This document shows positions 29,024 to 39,298 of a stretch of 64,000 nucleotides of DNA, in pieces (position 1 is the first letter of the stretch; every line of letters begins with the position of its first letter). The translations under genes were made by a program, and so were the position numbers. The notes under the pieces were generated by a model. It ran no database searches, had not been told where the DNA came from, and saw only the letters and a program-made list of their open reading frames with translations. This stretch comes from an uncultured Bacteroidales bacterium (GTDB taxonomy: Bacteria; Bacteroidota; Bacteroidia; Bacteroidales; UBA932), in NCBI GenBank assembly GCA_946055165.1, contig CAMGFA010000001.1, positions 1 through 64,000 on the forward strand, written 5' to 3'.

Positions 29024-31882
29024 TCAGTTTACGCTCTGAACTTTATCCTCGCGGACGTACCAGATATGTCCGCTAACGTTTTTGTAGCCCATCTTTCTGA
29101 AAAGACGGACATATTGGGCCACCTGTTTGTGGTATTGCGGCTTTTCCTCGCCGAACTTGAAATCTATTACAAGAACTTCATTGTCTTTGACTACAACCCT
29201 GTCGGGGCGGTAAATACTTCCGTTTTCGCCTATAATGTCGGCTTCGTTGAGGATTTTCCGGGCTCCGCCAAACCACTGTGGATGAGCGGCAATGCCTTTT
29301 CCCAACAAGGCTGCTGCCTGCTCTCTTTCCTCTTCTGCAAGCAGTCCATCATCCACTGCCCTCTGCAGTGAGGCTGGCAGGTCTTCGGCCTTCTCCACCC
29401 GCGAGAGTATCTTGTGCAGGCATATTCCATTGAGACGGGCCGATTGCCCCACACCCTCTTCGGAGAAGAAGTCGAAGGCATCGTCCGAACAGGAAAAACG
29501 CTCTTTTTCCGGATCCGGGTTCATCGGATAGGAGTCGTAGCCTGCTTCGAAGTCAGGCGTCTTCCTTTCCTGCTCCCTTTTCATTTTGGAAAAATCGTAT
29601 TCGGAACCGAGTCTCAGGAAGATCTTCTCATTGCCGAATTCCTTGCACAAGCATTCGTGCAAGACTTTCGAGATGCTATTCTGCTTGCTGCTCGTCGGAC
29701 AGGTGATTATGTACATTTCCTTTTTTGCCCTGGTGAGGCAGACATAGAAAAGATTGAGATTGTCTATGGCCTGGGCCTTGGCTTCTTCCAGATAGTCTTT
29801 ATCGAAACTGCTGTTGCTGCTGCTTTTCTTGTTGAGCTTTATAGGATAGATATTCTCTATTTCCGGAGAAGTTTCGTCCGAGTAATGGCACCATTTTTCT
29901 GTGCGCAGGGAATCGAAAAGAGGGTCCTCCCCGGCAAAAGGAAAGATTACTACATTGAAAGCCAGACCTTTGGCTTTGTGGACAGTCATAATCCTTATGG
30001 CATTCGGATTCTCCGGGCAACTGAGAGCAAGAGAGCCCTTTTTGTTCTCCCAATACTGCAGGAAACTGCTTATGTCGTTTCCGTATTTCTGGCTCCAGGC
30101 AAGGACCATATCCATAAAGCTTTGAACAAAAAGCTGCTGGTGTTCAAATTCTTCGGGGAAAAGCGCCTTGAGCTTTTGGAAAAGACTGTCGCAATAATCC
30201 ACAAGGGAACTGTAACTCTTTTCCAAATCAACATCCAAATCCCGGGCTGCGTATTTTTTGAGTCCGTTTTCCGGCGAAATCCTCTTGTACAGCAGGGCGA
30301 CAAGCTTGTTGATAATGTCGGATGAAGTAAAGAGAAGTGAATCGTCCGAAATGACATCGAAGCCGTTCTCGAGCAGAAGCTGGGCAATTTCTGCACCCTG
30401 CTTGTTTTTTCTCACCAGTACGGCGATATCGCTTGGTATGGCTCCGTGGCTAAGTGCTTCTTTAATAGCTACAAGAACTCTTCTCCCTTCGTCGGAGCGG
30501 TCTTCTGTCTCGAAAATGTCCACATAGCCTTCTTGAGGGTCTTTCACTGCCACTTCCTGCTCGCAATCGGCGTAGAGCTCCTCAAGCTCCATCGCTTTGG
30601 CCAGTTGCCTGAAAATCATATTGTTGAATTCCACAATGGCCCTGTTGCTGCGGTAGTTGTGCTGCAGTGCCTTAATGTCGCACTCTCCTTGGAAATTCTC
30701 GGGAAGTGTGTACTCCAAAAGTTTCCAGTCGGAATTGCGGAAGCGGTAGATGCTCTGTTTCGGGTCGCCTACGATGAGGTTGTCGTGACAGTTGTCGTTG
30801 CTTTCCTTGAGAAGGGGATAGAAGTTCTCCCATTGCACATAGGAGGTATCCTGAAATTCGTCCAGAAGGAAATGCTCGTAGCGCACGCCCATTTTCTCAT
30901 AAACAAAAGGGGTGTCGCTTCCGTCGATGATATCTTTGAGAATGGAGCCTGACCTTCCGAGGGAAAGCACATTCTTTTCTTTCTGTATTTCTTTGAATTT
31001 CTTGAAAAACAGCGGACTCATCCCCATGTCAAAGCAGCTTTTCTCCACGTGCTTGAGGTTGCGGTAGCGAGCCATTTCTTTGCCGGTAAGGAGATCCAGG
31101 AAGTCTGTGCCTTCCAGCTTTGCAAGCATTGTCTTGTTGGGTTCAGGGATATCTTTTCTCAGGGAGTTCCTATCGAGATAGGGCTTGAGGCTCCTTGCCA
31201 AGGTCTTGTTGCTGTTGATTATATCGGGATCGATATTTTTTGCGGCGGCATAAAGAGCGCCTTCAAAATTCTTGAAATACTCCCTGCAGCATCTGAGTAC
31301 GGATTTGAGCCTTTCCGGACTGTTGATTGTATTGATGTCCAGACCCCTTTCTTCCACAAGGCGGCTGTAGTCTTCCGCACAGAGTTTGTTGCAGAATTCG
31401 TAGAGTTTGTCGCCGAGCCTGAAACTCTCGCCCTTGTTGAGTTTGTCGTCAATCTCGGCTTCGAACCAGTTCAGCAGGCCGCTGTCGTCTTCGCCTATTT
31501 CATCCAAAATGCGGTCCACGGCCTCACGCACCAGCGAGTCCTGGTCCAGTTCCACCTGATAGTCATTGCTTTGGCCGATTTCCCGGCTGAAAGAGCGCAG
31601 TGCCTGCTGGAAGAACTTGTCTATCGTGCTCACACTGAATGCACCGTAGTCGTGCAGCAATTTAACGAGCAATTCCCTTATCTTCGGGTCCTTCTCTCCC
31701 ATTTCGAAGAGATTGGCCAGGATGCGGTCTTTCATTTCCGCCGTGGCCTTGTTTGTGAAGGTCACTGCGAGGATGTTGCGGTACGCGTTGCTCCTGCCGC
31801 TCTGCAGCAGCAAATCAATATAGGTGTGCGAAAGAGTGTATGTCTTGCCCGATCCGGCCGATGCCTTGTATATCTTTATCAT
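29024..31882 (-). CDS. UvrD/RecB-like helicase-nuclease (AddA-like)
   Basis: ASAGSGKTYTLSHTYIDLLL, DEFQDTSYVQWENFYPLL, NLIVGDPKQSIYRFR; C-terminal nuclease VLVIDFKFG. Confidence 0.92.
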   Translation of the reverse strand: MIKIYKASAGSGKTYTLSHTYIDLLLQSGRSNAYRNILAVTFTNKATAEMKDRILANLFEMGEKDPKIRELLVKLLHDYGAFSVSTIDKFFQQALRSFSREIGQSNDYQVELDQDSLVREAVDRILDEIGEDDSGLLNWFEAEIDDKLNKGESFRLGDKLYEFCNKLCAEDYSRLVEERGLDINTINSPERLKSVLRCCREYFKNFEGALYAAAKNIDPDIINSNKTLARSLKPYLDRNSLRKDIPEPNKTMLAKLEGTDFLDLLTGKEMARYRNLKHVEKSCFDMGMSPLFFKKFKEIQKEKNVLSLGRSGSILKDIIDGSDTPFVYEKMGVRYEHFLLDEFQDTSYVQWENFYPLLKESNDNCHDNLIVGDPKQSIYRFRNSDWKLLEYTLPENFQGECDIKALQHNYRSNRAIVEFNNMIFRQLAKAMELEELYADCEQEVAVKDPQEGYVDIFETEDRSDEGRRVLVAIKEALSHGAIPSDIAVLVRKNKQGAEIAQLLLENGFDVISDDSLLFTSSDIINKLVALLYKRISPENGLKKYAARDLDVDLEKSYSSLVDYCDSLFQKLKALFPEEFEHQQLFVQSFMDMVLAWSQKYGNDISSFLQYWENKKGSLALSCPENPNAIRIMTVHKAKGLAFNVVIFPFAGEDPLFDSLRTEKWCHYSDETSPEIENIYPIKLNKKSSSNSSFDKDYLEEAKAQAIDNLNLFYVCLTRAKKEMYIITCPTSSKQNSISKVLHECLCKEFGNEKIFLRLGSEYDFSKMKREQERKTPDFEAGYDSYPMNPDPEKERFSCSDDAFDFFSEEGVGQSARLNGICLHKILSRVEKAEDLPASLQRAVDDGLLAEEEREQAAALLGKGIAAHPQWFGGARKILNEADIIGENGSIYRPDRVVVKDNEVLVIDFKFGEEKPQYHKQVAQYVRLFRKMGYKNVSGHIWYVREDKVQSVN

Positions 31883-34725
31883 TTGCCGCAGATTAGTTTG
31901 AAATCACAGTATTTGCAGTTATTGTCGTCGAGGGTGCGTTCCCATTCAAAGGCGCAGTTCTGCATATCTTTCAGACAAGCTTTCATGTGCTCTTCCATTC
32001 TCTCCATAAATACCTTGCTCACAGGTACCTGCTCAACCGGCTCGGTGAAGAGCCTGGAGGTCTGGTAAATGGAATTGTAGAGCTGCTTGCCGGGGTAGAG
32101 TTCTGCGGCAAACTTGTCGTAGAGGAAAAGCTGAATGGCAATTTTTGGCCAGCCTGTAGTATAATTTTTTGGTGCAAAGCATTCGCAGGCAATTCTTATG
32201 GCATTGTTGTCGTTGATATTCAGTTCATCGTCTTCCACTTTCCCTGTCTTGTAGTCCACGATGCGCAGCGATCCGGCCGTAAGGCTGTCGAGCCTGTCGA
32301 TGAATCCGATGAAAGGAAAACCTTCGAATTCGCTTTTGAACATAAGCTCCAGCCCCACAACTTTGAAGCTTTCCTGCTGCCTGAACTCAAGCATAAGGAT
32401 ATCCTGCTCAATAACTTTGCGCACATACTTGACTATCATTTTCTTGAATACAAGATTGCGCCCTTTGACCTCTATCCCGTTCAGATTCTTGATTATGCTG
32501 TCTTGAACTAGCTTTCCGATATCTTCTTTTTGCAGAATGTCTTCGAGTTCCTTGCGGCTTACGTCTTTTCCTATGAACCTGGAGTAGAGTTTCTGCATTG
32601 TCTCGTGGAACACCGTTCCGATGAGGCCGGCATCGAGGTTTTCGTTGATTTCGTCTTCGTCCTCGAGGCCTTCCACGTATTTGAAATAGAATCGGGCCGG
32701 ACATTGGATAAAGGTCTGAATGGCCGATGCCGACAGTCCGTTGCCCTGTTTGAGCTTTTCTATATGTTCCGGAGTTTTGACCAGGCTTTTTGTTCCGCTT
32801 ATTTTGATCAGAGGGAAACGGCTGTTCCAGCGCCTTATTTCTGCCTTGAAATGCAGCTCCAGCTGTTTGATGAAGCGGCTTTCTTCGCAGGATTGCAGGC
32901 CCTGTGCGGAGGTGTTGAGCAGCAGCCAGATCTGTTTCGGCCTCTGGATGAGCCGGTAGAAGTAGTAGGCCCAGAGCGAATCCTGATATTCGTAGGTCGG
33001 CAGCCCGAAGCCCTTGCGCAATTCGGCCGGAATAAAGCTTTCGCTCACCCTGTGCTTTGGAAAAACGCCTTCGTTGCAGCTGAGAATGATGAGGTTCTCG
33101 AAGTCCAGTGCCCTGGTTTCCAGCGGTCCCATTATCTGCAGGCCTTTGAGCGGCTCGCCTTTGAAAGGAACGCTTATTCCGCGGCTCATATTCCTGAGAA
33201 GCTTGAAGAAAGTCAATGGGAGCAGCTCCAGCTTGTAGCGTTCGATTTTGGCCAGACACAGATAGTATTCCTTCGCAAAGTCCAGTTCCAGTTTGTCGCC
33301 GTTTTTCTCCCTGAGTTTCAGGCCGATGCATTTGAGTACATTCTGCCCGTAGGCTATTATGCGGCTTATTTGTGAGGCGCTGTTGTCTTTGACGTCGATT
33401 TTCGGCGCTCCGAAGATGGCTTTCAGCAGCGAATCGTCCTTGAAACTGAGCTCTTCCGCATTTTGGTAGTGACTGTTCTGCTTGAGTATGAGCTTGACTG
33501 CTTCTGCTTCTTCCTCACTCAGGCAGTTTTGCAGCAGGCTGTTGTTGAGGATGGGCCTGAACTGCCTGTAATAGTAGAGCATCTTCCCGTCCTTTTCCCT
33601 CTGATGCAGCAGCAGGGAGGCAATATTCTCCATAAGGTCAGCAGTCTGGCTGCCTCCAAGAGGGTAGCCCATAGTGATGTTCACCTGGTCGATGTGCTCC
33701 GGAATGGACTGCAGCGCAGGCAGAAGCAGGCTCTCGTCGGGCAGGACGATGGCGCTTTCCATTCCCGGCCTGTTGAGACCCATAGCTTTGAGCACCCTTC
33801 CGATCTGCTTGCACTGTCCCACCTGAGAAGGCACCTGCAGCACGTTTATCACAGGGCGGTACGAGCTGTCGTAAGTGGGCCTGAAGGCTTGCGGGAAGTC
33901 TATAACATTGTCTTTCAGGAAGAAGGACGATTTGTTCTCGGGGTCTTTTATCCAGTCGCTGCAATAGTCCCAGCAGAACTCGGCCAGCCCGGCATTGCGC
34001 ATCTTGCGCAGTACCTTTTTCTCGCATTCGTTGAGGGCATTGAGGCCGATGAAGATGAATTTGCTTTTGTCGGGGAAGGCTTGTGACAGAATGTCAGGAG
34101 CGCTCTGCCCATCGAAACGGGAGGCGAAATCCCTGTAAACCTTGCCTTCGTAGGCCTTTCCCAAAGAATCGAGCCTGGCATTGAACTCCCTGTACAGAGG
34201 CAGCAGCAGGTCCCAGATACGCCGGAATTCCTTTTTTATCTTGCCTTCCTCTCCGCTGAAGTTGCGGCTGAATTCTTCAAGTGCAGCCTTCTGCTTCTCG
34301 CTCAAGTAGGAATTGTCCTGCAAGGCTTTGAACTCGGCAACATTGCAGAGAACCCCCTCGGCGTTCACCAGATATTTGTCTATGTCGTTGAAATCGGCCA
34401 GAATCATATCGCCCCAGAAGATGAATTCGTCGAGGCTCTCCACGCTGCCGTAGCGCTCAAGGCTGAGCTTGTTGTAGCATTTGTAGAGTTCGAGCAGCAG
34501 TTCCACCCTGTCCGATGCCCATTTTCCGCAGGCAGAGTAGAAGAAGTCGTTCACGGTGAGCATACTCGGACACAGAAGGACCTCGCCCCTTTCTTTGGCG
34601 ATATCTGAAACGTATTTTCTGAAGAAGAGCAAAGACCTCTTGTTCGGGAAAATGAAGCAGCACTGCTCCGGACTGCAGCCGGGCTGGAAATAGTGCTGCG
34701 CCACTTGTTGCAGGAATGGCGTCAT
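31879..34725 (-). CDS. PD-(D/E)XK nuclease/helicase-like protein (AddB-like)
   Basis: C-terminal IQCPARFYFKYVEGL...RIVDYKTGK...CKYCDFKLICG (nuclease plus Fe-S Cys). Confidence 0.88.
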   Translation of the reverse strand: MTPFLQQVAQHYFQPGCSPEQCCFIFPNKRSLLFFRKYVSDIAKERGEVLLCPSMLTVNDFFYSACGKWASDRVELLLELYKCYNKLSLERYGSVESLDEFIFWGDMILADFNDIDKYLVNAEGVLCNVAEFKALQDNSYLSEKQKAALEEFSRNFSGEEGKIKKEFRRIWDLLLPLYREFNARLDSLGKAYEGKVYRDFASRFDGQSAPDILSQAFPDKSKFIFIGLNALNECEKKVLRKMRNAGLAEFCWDYCSDWIKDPENKSSFFLKDNVIDFPQAFRPTYDSSYRPVINVLQVPSQVGQCKQIGRVLKAMGLNRPGMESAIVLPDESLLLPALQSIPEHIDQVNITMGYPLGGSQTADLMENIASLLLHQREKDGKMLYYYRQFRPILNNSLLQNCLSEEEAEAVKLILKQNSHYQNAEELSFKDDSLLKAIFGAPKIDVKDNSASQISRIIAYGQNVLKCIGLKLREKNGDKLELDFAKEYYLCLAKIERYKLELLPLTFFKLLRNMSRGISVPFKGEPLKGLQIMGPLETRALDFENLIILSCNEGVFPKHRVSESFIPAELRKGFGLPTYEYQDSLWAYYFYRLIQRPKQIWLLLNTSAQGLQSCEESRFIKQLELHFKAEIRRWNSRFPLIKISGTKSLVKTPEHIEKLKQGNGLSASAIQTFIQCPARFYFKYVEGLEDEDEINENLDAGLIGTVFHETMQKLYSRFIGKDVSRKELEDILQKEDIGKLVQDSIIKNLNGIEVKGRNLVFKKMIVKYVRKVIEQDILMLEFRQQESFKVVGLELMFKSEFEGFPFIGFIDRLDSLTAGSLRIVDYKTGKVEDDELNINDNNAIRIACECFAPKNYTTGWPKIAIQLFLYDKFAAELYPGKQLYNSIYQTSRLFTEPVEQVPVSKVFMERMEEHMKACLKDMQNCAFEWERTLDDNNCKYCDFKLICGK

Positions 34726-35835
34726 TTATTTTATTATTGTTCTTTCTATGCGGTGAGGAATGGAGGTGAAGATTTCGTAAGGGATGGTGCCCAGGATGGA
34801 GGCCAGCTCGCAGATGTCCGGGTCTTTTCCGAAGATGGTAACAGTATCGCCCACCTTCACGTCCAGTCCTGTTACGTCTATCATACACATATCCATGCAG
34901 ATATTGCCCACGGTAGGGGCCCTGTGCCCCTTGACGCAGAAGCTTGCGGCTCCTCGTCCGAGGTGGCGGTCTATTCCGTCGGCATAGCCGGCAGGAATGG
35001 TTGCAATGGTGCAGCCCTGAGGCGGAACCCGGAAATGGCGGCCGTAGCCTACAGTGCCGTCGGCCTCTGTCAAATGTTTTACCTGCAGCACTTTAACCTT
35101 AAATTCGGCAACAGGGGAGAGCTTTTTTCCCGGAAGAGCCGAAATGCCGTATATTCCTATTCCCAAACGCACCATATCGAACTGGTACTGCGGGAAGCGC
35201 TCTATTCCTGCGCTGTTGAGGATGTGGCGCATCGGCCTGTAGTCCAAAGCCGAGCAGATGGAATCGGCCATATCGGAAAACAGCTTGATCTGACCCAGGC
35301 TGAACTCGTCCTGCTCCGGGTCTTCGGCAGCTGCGAGGTGGGAGTAGAGCGATACCACCCTGATGTGCTTGCACCGGGGCAGGTAGTCTTCCAGCTCGGC
35401 AAGCTCGCTTGGCATAAAGCCCAGGCGATGCATTCCGCTGTCTATCTTGAGATGCACCGGGAAATCGCTTATGCCCCTTGCCTCCAGCTCAGCTTCAAGG
35501 GCTTTGAGGGTGGAAAGGTTGGGGATGCCGGGTTCCAGGCGGTATTCTATGATTTCGTTGAAGAAGTCGGTGCCGGCGGTGAGCACGAGTATGGGCAGGC
35601 TTATTCCGGAGCGCCGGAGCTCCACGCCCTCAACAGGCAGGGCAACTGCCAGATAATCTGCCCCCAGGCGCTGCATCATCGAGGCAAATTCCACAGCTCC
35701 GTGGCCGTAGGCATTGGCTTTCACGAGGATGAGCAGTTTGGTGCTTTCCTCAAGAAGGGAGCGGAAGTATGTGTAGTTGTCTCGGCAGGCCTCCAGATTG
35801 AGCTCCAGCCTGCTGAAATCTTCATTCCTGCTCAT
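34726..35835 (-). CDS. alr: Alanine racemase
   Basis: LLILVKANAYGHGAVEFA PLP-lysine motif; start MSRNEDFS (ORF extends to 35868). Confidence 0.93.
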   Translation of the reverse strand: MSRNEDFSRLELNLEACRDNYTYFRSLLEESTKLLILVKANAYGHGAVEFASMMQRLGADYLAVALPVEGVELRRSGISLPILVLTAGTDFFNEIIEYRLEPGIPNLSTLKALEAELEARGISDFPVHLKIDSGMHRLGFMPSELAELEDYLPRCKHIRVVSLYSHLAAAEDPEQDEFSLGQIKLFSDMADSICSALDYRPMRHILNSAGIERFPQYQFDMVRLGIGIYGISALPGKKLSPVAEFKVKVLQVKHLTEADGTVGYGRHFRVPPQGCTIATIPAGYADGIDRHLGRGAASFCVKGHRAPTVGNICMDMCMIDVTGLDVKVGDTVTIFGKDPDICELASILGTIPYEIFTSIPHRIERTIIK

Positions 35836-36853
35836 TGACTCCGTCCATAAGGGCCTGTTCGTTTTCAAGCCTTGTGATGTTGCTTATCTGTCCGAATTCG
35901 TCGCTTATCTTGCACTGGCCCATCACTTCCAGAAGCGCGGTGCTGGGTGCGAGCGGCGAAAGTGTGAATTCTCCTATTTCTGCCGGAACCAGAAGGCACT
36001 GGCCCTCCTCCAGGGCAAAACCTTCCTTTTCCACCACCACTTCGGCATTTCCGTAAAGGCAGTGGTAGAGGGAAAAACTGTCGCTGTTTTCCGAACTTAT
36101 CTTCAGAGGCGTGTCCAGAGCTATCTTGTTTACCACGAACTGCGGGAGCTCCAGCAGCTTGTCTATCTGTCCGTTCACTTTTTCCTTTTTCAGGACTTGA
36201 GGAACAAGGCTCCTGTAGTTGATGAAATCCAGGGCCTCCACCAGACTGAGTGCGCTGTCGAACTCTTCGGGGGAAAGTTCCTGCCCGAAAGGATAGACGC
36301 AGAAGTCCAGGGCCGATGCCTGCGAGATTTCAAGGATTTCCATATCTCCCGAGGCTGCGTGAACTGTGCCGGGCTTGATATGATAGCATTCTCCGGCCTT
36401 TACCGGCTGGCAGTTGAGCTTCTTTTCAAGCGAGCCTTCCTGCACCATCTGCAGCAGGGAAGCCGCATCGCAGTCTTCATTGAAGCCAAGATAGAGCTTT
36501 GCTCCCGGAGCAGCCTTGCGTATATACCAGAGTTTTTCTTTCCCCAGAGCATCGAAGCGGCTTTCGGCAATGCTGTCGTCGGGATGAACCCTCAGAGGCA
36601 TGGTCCCCTTGCAGTTTATGAGTTTGACTTGCACCGGGAATTGGCAGCCGTAGATGGAGAATATCAAATCGCCGACAACGCGGTCCATATAGGCTTCCAT
36701 TATTTCGCTTATGCTGTTCGAGGCCAGCCAGCCCTCCTTTACAAGAGAGTCGCGGTAGCCCAGATCGGCCAAAAGGAAGCTTTCGCTGCCCCAGGAATAG
36801 TTGTCTTCCAGACGGCAGAGCTTGAAAGGATAAAGTCTGTTGTTTTCGCTCAT
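35822..36853 (-). CDS. manA: Mannose-6-phosphate isomerase class I
   Basis: NYSWGSESFLL, LPLRVHPDD-like MPLRVHPDD, GECYHIKPGTVHA. Confidence 0.9.
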   Translation of the reverse strand: MSENNRLYPFKLCRLEDNYSWGSESFLLADLGYRDSLVKEGWLASNSISEIMEAYMDRVVGDLIFSIYGCQFPVQVKLINCKGTMPLRVHPDDSIAESRFDALGKEKLWYIRKAAPGAKLYLGFNEDCDAASLLQMVQEGSLEKKLNCQPVKAGECYHIKPGTVHAASGDMEILEISQASALDFCVYPFGQELSPEEFDSALSLVEALDFINYRSLVPQVLKKEKVNGQIDKLLELPQFVVNKIALDTPLKISSENSDSFSLYHCLYGNAEVVVEKEGFALEEGQCLLVPAEIGEFTLSPLAPSTALLEVMGQCKISDEFGQISNITRLENEQALMDGVNEQE

Positions 36854-36857
36854 GGTC

Positions 36858-37526
36858 CTAGTCACTGTTTCGGGCAATTCCAATATAGTACAAAAGGGTG
36901 GCAAGTGAGCCCAGGGCGGCAATCACATAAGTGTAGGCAGCCCAGCGCAGGGCGTCTTTTGCCATAGGGGCCGTTTCGAAATCACATATTCCCGACATCT
37001 CCAGCCATTGTACGGCGCGGCTGCTGGCATTGATTTCCACCGGCAGAGTTACAAAGGAGAATAAGGTGGTTACGGCAAACAGGCCGATTCCGAGCCACAG
37101 GATGGAAGGGAAGCTGTAGAAGAGGAGTACTCCGAGCAGCAGAATCCAGCTCATGATGTTGCTGCAGAAGTTCACCACAGGGACAAGGGCGCTGCGCATC
37201 CTGAGGGGAGCATAGCCCATTGCGTGCTGTATGGCGTGGCCTGTTTCGTGGGCGGCAACTGCAACCGCAGCTATGGAAGCCTTGCTGTAAACGCTTTCGC
37301 TGAGGTTGATGATTTTTGTCTGCGGGTTGTAGTGGTCTGTGAGCCTTCCGGGGACACATTGTACCTGAACGTCGTATATTCCATTGTCCCTGAGCATCTT
37401 TTCTGCTGCCTGGGCGCCTGTGAGACTTGCTCTTACTTTTGAATATCGGTTGAATCTGCTGTTAAGTCCGGCTTGTACGATTGCACTGGCAATCATTACA
37501 ATAATCATTATTATCCAAATGTTCAT
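36858..37526 (-). CDS. Zinc metallopeptidase, YugP/Zn_peptidase_2 type
   Basis: AVAAHETGHAIQHAMGYAPL. Confidence 0.9.
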   Translation of the reverse strand: MNIWIIMIIVMIASAIVQAGLNSRFNRYSKVRASLTGAQAAEKMLRDNGIYDVQVQCVPGRLTDHYNPQTKIINLSESVYSKASIAAVAVAAHETGHAIQHAMGYAPLRMRSALVPVVNFCSNIMSWILLLGVLLFYSFPSILWLGIGLFAVTTLFSFVTLPVEINASSRAVQWLEMSGICDFETAPMAKDALRWAAYTYVIAALGSLATLLYYIGIARNSD

Positions 37527-37605
37527 ATATCTATCAGTTTTTCTGACTGCACGCAAATAGCGCACCACAAAATCATACAAAATTAATAAAAAATAGCGAG
37601 ATAAA

Positions 37606-37661
37606 TTTGGAAATTAAAAAATAAAGCGTACCTTTGCAGTGTACTAATGAACTAATACACT
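37606..37661 (+). promoter_or_regulatory. Promoter plus palindromic operator ahead of ABC/GntR operon
   Basis: TTTG 37606-37609, 19-nt spacer, TACCTTTG 37629-37636, AGTGTACTAATGAACTAATACACT 37638-37661. Confidence 0.75.
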
Positions 37662-37670
37662 ATAAAAGAT

Positions 37671-38501
37671 ATGATACAAGTTCAAAATCTGGCCTTCAGT
37701 TACGACCATAACGAAGTGCTCAAAAACATCAATCTCAAGCTGGAAGAAGGCAGGATTTACGGCCTTCTCGGAGAGAACGGTGTGGGCAAGACCACACTGC
37801 TCACCCTTCTGGCCGGTCTCAAGAAGCCGCAGATAGGAAGCATTGAGGCCGACGGCATTGCTCCCTTCAGCCGTGACCCTGAATACTTCAGTGATATGTA
37901 CTATCTTCCCGACGACCTCGCCAAGGAAAACGACCGTGCCGGCAGCTGGGCCCGCAGCAGGGGAGTATTCTGGAACAAATACTCTCACGACAAGTTCCTT
38001 TCCATAATGGCGGAATTCGAAGTGAATCCTGAACAGAAGCTCAATGCAATGAGCACCGGACAGCTCAAAAAGACCCACATTGCCTTTGCTCTGGCCTGCT
38101 CCACCAAATATCTGTTTATGGACGAGCCAACCAACGGCCTTGACATCCCGTCCAAAACCAGCTTCCGTTCGGCCATCTTCAAATACACCTCCGATTCATC
38201 GGTTGTGGTAATCTCGACCCATCAGGTCAGGGACCTTGAAAACATCATCGACCCTATCATCATTCTCGACAAGCAGCAGGTCCTGCTCAACGCTTCCATC
38301 GAAGAGATTTCCCGAAAGCTCTACTTCGACTATGGTCAGACCCTCCATCCTGAAAGTCTCTATTCGGAGCAGCTCCCGGGAGGTTTCATCCAGGTTTATC
38401 AGAACACTCAGGGACTGGACAGCAAAGTAAACATCGAAGCTCTCTTTAATGCAGTTTACAAAAACAAAGAACTCACAAAAACACTTTTCAGCAATGAATA
38501 A
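37671..38501 (+). CDS. ABC transporter ATP-binding protein
   Basis: GLLGENGVGKTTLL Walker A, MSTGQLKK signature, YLFMDEPTNGLD. Confidence 0.95.
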   Translation: MIQVQNLAFSYDHNEVLKNINLKLEEGRIYGLLGENGVGKTTLLTLLAGLKKPQIGSIEADGIAPFSRDPEYFSDMYYLPDDLAKENDRAGSWARSRGVFWNKYSHDKFLSIMAEFEVNPEQKLNAMSTGQLKKTHIAFALACSTKYLFMDEPTNGLDIPSKTSFRSAIFKYTSDSSVVVISTHQVRDLENIIDPIIILDKQQVLLNASIEEISRKLYFDYGQTLHPESLYSEQLPGGFIQVYQNTQGLDSKVNIEALFNAVYKNKELTKTLFSNE

Positions 38502-39294
38502 AGTATTCAATTTCAAGCGATTCGGTAAATATTTTGTTTACGATATCCGCAATGCCTGGAACAATTTCGGGCTTTCGATGCTGGTCTGCGCCCTGCTTCC
38601 GCTGCTCTGCTTTGCAGTGGCTCAGCTTTTCAGCCTCATCATCAACGGTGTTTTCAGTGAGCATCTTGAAGTTTCCAGATGGATGGCCATCTGCATTGCT
38701 CCTGTAGTTGTAATCCTCACAGCACCGAACAAGATTTATGGAAAAATAACCAGAAATCGCGAGGGCTCGGACTTCATTCTCCTTCCAGCATCGGTCACCG
38801 AAAAATATGTTTCCATGCTGCTCACCCTTTGCGTGGTGCTTCCTTTTGCCTTCCTCTTTGTGCTGTTTGCCTGTGACAGCCTGCTCTGTCTGCTCTTCCC
38901 ACTCAAATACGGCAGCACAATCTTCTCCATGCTTTCATGTCATAATCTTTTCAATCTCACTTTCCCTGAGTTCTCGGGCGAGATAGGCATAAATGTCGGT
39001 TTGTATCTCATTCAGGTATGGGTGATTTATATTCTTGCCTTCAATCTTGGTGCAATTTTCTTCAAGAAGGCCAAAGTGGCAAAGACCATACTGGTATTCA
39101 TCGGAATAGGCATAGTGCTGAGTATGATTTCCGCAATTTTCTTCGGTTCGTTCGATGTTCAGGACTTTATCGAGACAATGTCTCCTATGCGTTCCCTCGA
39201 TTTGCTCAATAATTTTATCGCAGGCTGCGCCAGTGTGGAAATCATTGTTCTGCTTGTCCTTACATTCCTTCGTCTGAAAACGATAAAGCATTAG
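38494..39294 (+). CDS. ABC transporter permease-like membrane protein
   Basis: Six-TM-like protein directly after ATPase. Confidence 0.75.
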   Translation: MNKVFNFKRFGKYFVYDIRNAWNNFGLSMLVCALLPLLCFAVAQLFSLIINGVFSEHLEVSRWMAICIAPVVVILTAPNKIYGKITRNREGSDFILLPASVTEKYVSMLLTLCVVLPFAFLFVLFACDSLLCLLFPLKYGSTIFSMLSCHNLFNLTFPEFSGEIGINVGLYLIQVWVIYILAFNLGAIFFKKAKVAKTILVFIGIGIVLSMISAIFFGSFDVQDFIETMSPMRSLDLLNNFIAGCASVEIIVLLVLTFLRLKTIKH

Positions 39295-39298
39295 TATT

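Noticed and set aside
29024-34725. AddAB-like genes as a possible defence system
   Set aside because: Helicase-nuclease pair fits ordinary double-strand-break repair in Bacteroidota; no defence partners nearby.
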